Origin: Frateuria_A sp049727805
GTDB lineage: Bacteria; Pseudomonadota; Gammaproteobacteria; Xanthomonadales; Rhodanobacteraceae
Direction: 5' to 3'
DNA: 64,000 nucleotides
NCBI RefSeq assembly: GCF_049727805.1
Contig: NZ_JBCNYA010000001.1
Coordinates: forward strand, 124,001-188,000
The position numbers and the translations under genes are program-made. Shown piece after piece: positions 59,619 through 64,000 of the stretch (its first letter is position 1; each line of letters begins with the position of its first letter). The notes under the pieces were generated by a model. It was not told the origin of the DNA and ran no database searches. It saw only the letters and a list, made by a program, of their open reading frames with translations.

Positions 59619-60602
59619 TCAAGGCACCAGTACGGCGGCCCCGCTCAGGCGGCCCCGGCGCAGGTCGTCCAGCGCGTGGTTGGCGCTCTCCAGCGGATAG
59701 GTCCGGGTGGTGGCGTGCACGCCTGCACGCGCCGCGACCGCGAAGAACTCGCGCGCATCGGTGCGGGTCAGGTTGGCGACCGAGGCCAGTTCCCGCTCCT
59801 CCCACAGCAGGCGATACGGAAACGACGGCACGTCGGACATATGGATGCCGCCGCAGACCACCCGCCCGCCCTTGCGCACCGCGCGCAGCGCCAGCGGCAC
59901 CAGCTCGCCGGCGGGCGCGAAGATGATCGCCGCGTCCAGCGGCACCGGCGCCGGCGCATCGGCGTCGCCCGCCCAGCAGGCGCCCTGCGCACGCGCGAAG
60001 GCTTGGGCGTCCCGGTCGCCCGCGCGTGTGAAGGCGTAGACCCGCCGCCCCTGGTGGACCGCCACCTGGGTGAGCAGATGGGCGGCCGCGCCGAAGCCGT
60101 ACAGCCCGAGATCCGCTCCGTCGCCCGCCTTCACCAGCGCGCGCCAGCCGATCAAGCCGGCGCAGAGCAACGGCGCGGTCGCGACGGCGTCGACGTCCGT
60201 GGCAAAGGGCACGCAGAACGCCGCGCGCGCCACGATGTGGCTGGCGAAGCCGCCGGGGCGGGTGTAGCCGGTGAACTGCGGAAAGTCGCAGAGGTTTTCC
60301 TGTCCCCTGCGGCAGTAGCCGCAGCGACCGCAGGCCGAGCCGAGCCAGGGCACGCCGGCGCGCTGGCCGACGACGAGGCCGGAGGCCTGTGCGCCCACGC
60401 GCTCGACCACGCCGACCACTTCGTGGCCCGGAACCACCGGCGGCCGCACGTGCGGCAGCTCGCCATCGACCACGTGCAGGTCGGTGCGGCACACGCCGCA
60501 GGCCTCGACCTTGAGGCGTACTTCGTCCGGGCCGGGTTCCGGATCGTCGAACTGCTCCAGCGTCAGCGGCCGGCCGATCGTGTGCAGGACCATCGCGCGC
60601 AT
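59619..60602 (-). CDS. Zinc-dependent alcohol dehydrogenase
   Basis: 327 aa, medium-chain dehydrogenase fold. Catalytic zinc ligands C38 and H60-E61 (ACGVCRTD, PGHEVVG); structural zinc cysteines C91, C94, C97, C105 (CGRCGYCRRGQENLC). NAD(P)-binding GLYGFGAAAHLLTQ. It could reduce aldehydes under low oxygen or oxidise alcohols. It begins 22 bp behind the Usp gene on the same strand and is probably co-transcribed with it. Confidence 0.93.
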   Translation of the reverse strand: MRAMVLHTIGRPLTLEQFDDPEPGPDEVRLKVEACGVCRTDLHVVDGELPHVRPPVVPGHEVVGVVERVGAQASGLVVGQRAGVPWLGSACGRCGYCRRGQENLCDFPQFTGYTRPGGFASHIVARAAFCVPFATDVDAVATAPLLCAGLIGWRALVKAGDGADLGLYGFGAAAHLLTQVAVHQGRRVYAFTRAGDRDAQAFARAQGACWAGDADAPAPVPLDAAIIFAPAGELVPLALRAVRKGGRVVCGGIHMSDVPSFPYRLLWEERELASVANLTRTDAREFFAVAARAGVHATTRTYPLESANHALDDLRRGRLSGAAVLVP

Positions 60603-60624
60603 GAGGGTGTGTCCAGGCTGTGCA

Positions 60625-61452
60625 TCAGTGGCGGAACAGCACCGGCAGGCGCGCGTTCCACAGCACGTGCCGGGTGGCGCCGCCGAGCGCCCATTCGCTG
60701 AAGCGGCTGCGGCCGTAGGCGCCCATCACCAGCAGGTCCGCATCGAAGCGCTCGGCCTGCGCCAGCAGGATGTCGCCGGCCTCGTCCGGCGCGCAGGCGA
60801 CCTCTTGCGAGCGCACGCGGATGCCGTGGCGGCCGAGGTAGGCGTCGATGTCGAACGGCGGCTTCCACGACACCTCCTGGCAGACGTCCTTCGGCTCGCC
60901 GCGCAGCAGCAGCACCTCGTTGGCCTGTTGCAGCAGCGGCAACGCCGAGTGCACGGCCCGGATCGCTTCGGTCGAGCCGTTCCAGGCGATCGCCACGCGC
61001 GCCAGCGTGGCCGTCCTCACCGGCTCGGGCGGCACCACGATGCACGGCACGCCGACCGCCAGGATCAGCGCGGCCAGGTCTCCCGGCGAGGCCCAGGTCC
61101 ACTCCGGGTGGCGCTCGAGCACCAGCAGGTCGTGCCAGGTGGCGATCTGCACCAGCGCATGGCTCAACTGGCCCTGCCCGACCACCCAACTGGCCTGCGC
61201 CACGCCCATGCCGTTGGCCCATGCCTCGAACGGCTGCCGCGCGGCGAGCGCGCTCGCTTCCAGCGCACGCGCGGTATCGATCACCGCCTCGATCAGCTCC
61301 GGCGTGCTGAAGCTCGGCGTGGCGTAGAGCGGCGAGGGATAGATGTAGGCGCCGGTGAGCGAGCCCTGCATCTGCGCGGCGAGCTGGGCGCCGTAGTGCG
61401 CACCCCTGGGCCAGGTTTCGAAATTGATCGCGTTGACCAGGACGTCGTACAT
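60625..61452 (-). CDS. Universal stress protein with two Usp domains
   Basis: 275 aa: tandem UspA-like domains at about 1-145 and 150-275. The second keeps the ATP-binding G-2x-G-9x-G(S/T) type motif (VMGAYGRSRFSEWALGGATRHVL). The family responds to starvation, hypoxia and other stress; the molecular target is unknown. It heads the Usp-ADH transcript. Two FNR-like boxes lie 69-132 bp upstream. Confidence 0.9.
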   Translation of the reverse strand: MYDVLVNAINFETWPRGAHYGAQLAAQMQGSLTGAYIYPSPLYATPSFSTPELIEAVIDTARALEASALAARQPFEAWANGMGVAQASWVVGQGQLSHALVQIATWHDLLVLERHPEWTWASPGDLAALILAVGVPCIVVPPEPVRTATLARVAIAWNGSTEAIRAVHSALPLLQQANEVLLLRGEPKDVCQEVSWKPPFDIDAYLGRHGIRVRSQEVACAPDEAGDILLAQAERFDADLLVMGAYGRSRFSEWALGGATRHVLWNARLPVLFRH

Positions 61453-61520
61453 GGCGGGCCTCCGGTTCTGCGCACGCTGGGTAAGGTGCGCACACGCTAG
61501 GGTTTTTCCGCGCTGCGCAG

Positions 61521-61534
61521 ATGACGCAGGTCAA
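61521..61534. promoter_or_regulatory. FNR-like box 1
   Basis: ATGAC-GCAG-GTCAA, against the consensus TTGAT-N4-ATCAA. Located in the gap between the divergent Usp genes, 69 bp from the minus-strand start. Confidence 0.6.
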
Positions 61535-61570
61535 CCGATGCGCGCTGGCGCGGACCGCGCCGATGCGCGG

Positions 61571-61584
61571 ATGACCTGGATCAA
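61571..61584. promoter_or_regulatory. FNR-like box 2
   Basis: ATGAC-CTGG-ATCAA, 50 bp right of box 1 and 84 bp from the plus-strand Usp start, so each divergent gene has its own site. Confidence 0.6.
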
Positions 61585-61667
61585 ATGGCGAGGCGCCCGC
61601 GACCCTCACGCTTCGGGCATGGCGGCGGGAAACCCACGCCGCCGCCGATCCATCCACGAGGCACCCG

Positions 61668-62489
61668 GTGCGCGACATCGCCGTTCATTGCACGACATTC
61701 CACGACTGGTCCCCGGGCGTCCGCTACGCCGTCCAACTCGCCGCCGACGCGCAGGCCGCGCTCACCGGCCTGTACATCGGCGACCGCAGCGCCCGTCCGC
61801 CGGGACCACCGCTGCTCGTCGAGGAGATGGCCGCCTACGCGCAGGACGAATTGCAGCAGGCGATGCTGGCAGGCCGCGCGTTTGCCGACTGGGCCGGCCG
61901 GTTCGGCCTGCACGACGCCCGCTGGCAGGTGGCGATCGGCGATGCCGGCGCCGCGCTGGGCATGGCGGGCGACTGCAACGACCTGCTGGTCATGGAACTG
62001 GCCGGCGCGCCCCGCCAACGGGCGACCCTGCTGCTCGCCGAGGCGCTGGTCTCGGGCGCGACCTGTCTGGCGCTGCCGGAGAACTGCATGGCACCCGGCC
62101 GCGTGATGCGCGCGGCAGTCGCGTGGAACGGTACCCTCGCTTCGAGCCGCGCGGTGCATGCGGCACTCCCGCTGCTGAAGCGCGCGCAGTCCGTGGTGCT
62201 GCTGCAACCGCCGTCGGTGGATGGCGGCGGGCCGGCACACCGCTGGCCACTGGGCAGAACCGCCGCGCAGCACCTGGCCGCCCACGAGGTGCCGATGGTG
62301 GCGACGGAATACGTCGAGGGCGAAGGCGGCATCGCGGCCGAACGCCTGCTGGCCGCGGCGCTGGCGCACCGCGCCGACCTGCTGGTCATGGGCGCCAGCG
62401 TCGAGCGGCGGCGCGGCGAGCACCGCTTCGGCCGCACCACGGCAGGCCTCCTGCAGCGAAGCCCGCTTCCGCTCCTGCTCCGGCACTGA
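61668..62489 (+). CDS. Universal stress family protein, two Usp-like domains
   Basis: 273 aa from GTG 61668. Two alpha-beta halves resembling UspA; the ATP motif of the second half (VMGASVERRRGEHRFGRTTAGLL) is degenerate, so it probably does not bind ATP in the canonical way. Divergent from the other Usp gene and sharing the gap with two FNR-like boxes. Confidence 0.85.
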   Translation: MRDIAVHCTTFHDWSPGVRYAVQLAADAQAALTGLYIGDRSARPPGPPLLVEEMAAYAQDELQQAMLAGRAFADWAGRFGLHDARWQVAIGDAGAALGMAGDCNDLLVMELAGAPRQRATLLLAEALVSGATCLALPENCMAPGRVMRAAVAWNGTLASSRAVHAALPLLKRAQSVVLLQPPSVDGGGPAHRWPLGRTAAQHLAAHEVPMVATEYVEGEGGIAAERLLAAALAHRADLLVMGASVERRRGEHRFGRTTAGLLQRSPLPLLLRH

Positions 62490-62510
62490 AGGCGCGTATC
62501 GCCGGCCGGC

Positions 62511-62981
62511 TCAGGCGAGCTGCCGGCTGTCGTGCACCACGGTGCCGCTCGGATCACGCACGGTCACATCGACGGGCACGCCCTGGCGCACGCTCTCGGT
62601 GACCACGCAGAAGTCCTCGAACTGCTGCAGCAACCGCTCGGCGAAGGCGTAGTCGGCGACCGGCTCGGGCAGCTCGATGGCCACGCCGATGTGCGCCACG
62701 CGCAGGCGGTTGTGTTCGTTGCGCTCGAGCCGGGCCGTGGCGCGGGTCACCAGCGTGCCCGGATGGTTCTTGAACTTGCGCAGCGAGAACAACAGGCTGG
62801 CGCTGAGGCAGTTGGCGACCGCCGCGACCAGCAGGCGCGAAGGATTGGGGCCGCGGCTTTCGCCCAGCGGCGGTGGTTCGTCGGTATGCAAATCGGGGAT
62901 GGCGGTGTCGTCGAACGCGATGCGGAAGACGAAGTCCGCTTCCTGCGTCAGCGTGAGGCTGAATTCCTGGGTCTCGCTCAT
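62511..62981 (-). CDS. OsmC/Ohr-family peroxide-detoxification protein
   Basis: 156 aa. SRLLVAAVANCLSASLLFSLRK and LLQQFEDFCVVTESVRQGVPV carry the two cysteines of the OsmC active site. OsmC proteins reduce organic peroxides using a Cys pair. It is convergent with the plus-strand Usp gene. Fits the stress theme of the block. Confidence 0.9.
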   Translation of the reverse strand: MSETQEFSLTLTQEADFVFRIAFDDTAIPDLHTDEPPPLGESRGPNPSRLLVAAVANCLSASLLFSLRKFKNHPGTLVTRATARLERNEHNRLRVAHIGVAIELPEPVADYAFAERLLQQFEDFCVVTESVRQGVPVDVTVRDPSGTVVHDSRQLA

Positions 62982-63056
62982 GCGGTTTTCCTGTGCAGTG
63001 ATCGATGGCCGCGCGCGCCGGCGACGCAGGTTCGCAGCCTCCCGGGGCGCCGGAAC

Positions 63057-63608
63057 TCAGCGGCTTCGCCGCGGCAGCATGCGCAGCAGCGTAGTGTCGC
63101 GGATGACGTAGTGGTGGAACAGCGCCGCGGCCGCGTGCAGGCCGATCAGGTAGTAGCCGATCGTGCCGATGGTCTCGTGGATCTCTTCCAGCTGGTGGGC
63201 CAGCGCCTTGTCCGGCCCGAGCAGCGCAGGCAACCGCATGCCGAAGAACGGCACCGGCTTGTCGGCGGCGCTCAGCACCAGCCAGCCCAGCAGCGGCATC
63301 ACGATCAGGAAGGCATAGATCGCCAGGTGGCCCAGCCCAGCCAGGCGTTGCTGCCATCGCGGCGGCGTCGGCACGATCGGCGGCGTGTGCCCTGCCACGC
63401 GCAGTGCAATGCGCACGAACACCAGCGCGAACACCGACAGGCCCAGCATGAAATGCCATGCCTTCATCGCCTCGCGCAGGTCGCTGCCCTTCGGGAAGAT
63501 GCCGCGCAGCTCGATGCAGGCATACACCGCCACCAGCAGCGCCAGCATGAGCCAGTGCATGCCGATCGACAGTGCGCCGTAGCGTTGGGTGGTCGCTTTC
63601 ATGGCCAT
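63057..63608 (-). CDS. Cytochrome b561 family protein
   Basis: 183 aa from ATG 63608 (AGGGA ribosome site). Four hydrophobic helices with conserved histidines: ALSIGMHWLMLALLVAVYACIELRG, AFHMLGLSVFALVFVRIALRVAGHTPP (MKAWHFMLG), HLAIYAFLIVMPLLGWLVLSA and ETIGTIGYYLIGLHAAAALFHHYVIRD. Two b-type haems; family members move electrons from quinol or superoxide. An FNR-like box lies 113 bp upstream. Confidence 0.9.
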   Translation of the reverse strand: MAMKATTQRYGALSIGMHWLMLALLVAVYACIELRGIFPKGSDLREAMKAWHFMLGLSVFALVFVRIALRVAGHTPPIVPTPPRWQQRLAGLGHLAIYAFLIVMPLLGWLVLSAADKPVPFFGMRLPALLGPDKALAHQLEEIHETIGTIGYYLIGLHAAAALFHHYVIRDTTLLRMLPRRSR

Positions 63609-63720
63609 GGGTGTTCCCTGCGGATCGTGGGTTTCGAGACACTTTGGGGTGCGTGCGGATGCCAGGCGTCGCCGAGGTCGCGGTCGATGTCGATCATGCA
63701 TGGCGCGAAGGCGTGCCCCT

Positions 63721-63734
63721 CTGACTTTGGTCAA
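63721..63734. promoter_or_regulatory. FNR-like box 3
   Basis: CTGAC-TTTG-GTCAA, upstream of the minus-strand cytochrome b561 gene. Matches boxes 1 and 2 in the half-sites TGAC and TCAA. Confidence 0.55.
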
Positions 63735-63759
63735 ACGGCTGCAGCGCTGTGTTCCCGCC

Positions 63760-63861
63760 GAACGCGGGGGAAGCACCAACCGCAAACCGGCACTCCGAGC
63801 CTTCCCCCGCGAACGCGGGGGAAGCACTAACCGCAAACCGGCACTCCGAGCCTTCCCCCGC
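63760..63861. repeat. Two tandem 51-bp repeats with palindromic ends
   Basis: Unit 1 spans 63760-63810 and unit 2 63811-63861, differing at one base (CACC versus CACT). Each starts GAACGCGGGGGAAGCAC and ends GCCTTCCCCCGC, so unit borders form the hairpin CTTCCCCCGC-GAAC-GCGGGGGAAG. A partial third unit follows. Confidence 0.9.
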
Positions 63862-63867
63862 CGAACG

Positions 63868-63984
63868 CGGGGGAAGGTGCCGACAGGCGGATGGGGGCGC
63901 TCTTGGGCGCGATGCCTGGGCGAGTGTTTCGCAAGGCCTCCCCCATCCGCCCTGCGGGCACCTTCCCCCGTGAACGGGGGAAGG
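63868..63984. repeat. BIME-like inverted repeat at window end
   Basis: CGGGGGAAGGTGCC with GGCGGATGGGGG (63868-63897) faces its near-perfect inverse at 63940-63970 across a loop of about 42 bp, followed by the hairpin CCTTCCCCCG-TGAA-CGGGGGAAGG (63961-63984). Same sequence family as the tandem repeats before it. Confidence 0.85.
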
Positions 63985-64000
63985 ATCAGAAAGGCTCCCG

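Noticed and set aside
63760..63861. CRISPR array
   Set aside because: Units are contiguous 51-bp tandem copies with no unique spacers, and no cas genes are present.

Overview
The window is a GC-rich gammaproteobacterial chromosome segment. The gene set (complete ccm operon, kmo, an ESPR-type autotransporter, a smc-zipA pair, REP/BIME elements and a dif-integrated inovirus) fits Xanthomonadales, most likely Rhodanobacteraceae (Luteibacter, Dyella or Rhodanobacter relatives). The family assignment rests on gene content and protein style, not on a database search.

Layout, 1-13.9 kb, mostly minus strand: the cytochrome c maturation operon ccmABCDEFGH (ccmH is cut by the window edge), a DUF3293 protein overlapping kynurenine 3-monooxygenase, a PhaR-type regulator, a MarR-controlled tripartite efflux operon (marR, NodT-type outer membrane factor, emrA, emrB) with a legible promoter and operator, and a TatD-family nuclease. 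13.9-36.3 kb holds mixed housekeeping genes: two glycine-zipper envelope proteins, a SleB-type hydrolase, an Oxygenase-NA family dioxygenase, a formate/nitrite channel, pirin, an operon of cupredoxin, degenerate-GGDEF/EAL protein and outer membrane protein, a sulfotransferase, prfB with its programmed +1 frameshift, lysS, a short YidC-like protein, an ankyrin protein, YciI, BolA, smc, zipA and a PaiB-like protein.

36.8-42.5 kb is one giant autotransporter (about 1898 aa). Then comes a complete filamentous prophage (Inoviridae, about 7.8 kb) integrated at the chromosomal dif site. It has a repressor with operators, small early proteins, an HUH replication initiator, ssDNA-binding protein, major coat with terminator, pIII, pVI, Zot/pI, a small DNA-binding protein next to three identical 12-bp palindromes, a hairpin-rich intergenic region and two late accessory genes. 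No pIV secretin is present. The intact dif at 50412-50439 places this window at the replication terminus.

Right of dif lies an accessory, lower-GC island (50.4-55.6 kb): a decayed tyrosine recombinase, a remnant of an Abi-C-like gene, an AAA_13 ATPase with zinc hook and an R/E/H C-terminal triad resembling the RloC/PrrC anticodon nucleases, a translationally coupled Abi-C family gene broken by two shifts, a tRNA-like RNA (54612-54701) with canonical D, T and acceptor arms but a 25-nt anticodon loop, and, 24 bp later, a 305-aa protein carrying an RNxxxH HEPN-like motif. This tRNA-like RNA plus HEPN pair, next to an anticodon-nuclease-like gene, is the best candidate for an undescribed system.

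56-64 kb returns to core-like DNA: an OmpR-type regulator with a hybrid PAS/GAF histidine kinase, an FNR-like regulator without the N-terminal cysteine cluster, zinc alcohol dehydrogenase, two Usp proteins, OsmC and cytochrome b561. Three FNR-like palindromes in this block suggest one low-oxygen/stress regulon. The window ends in palindromic tandem repeats.
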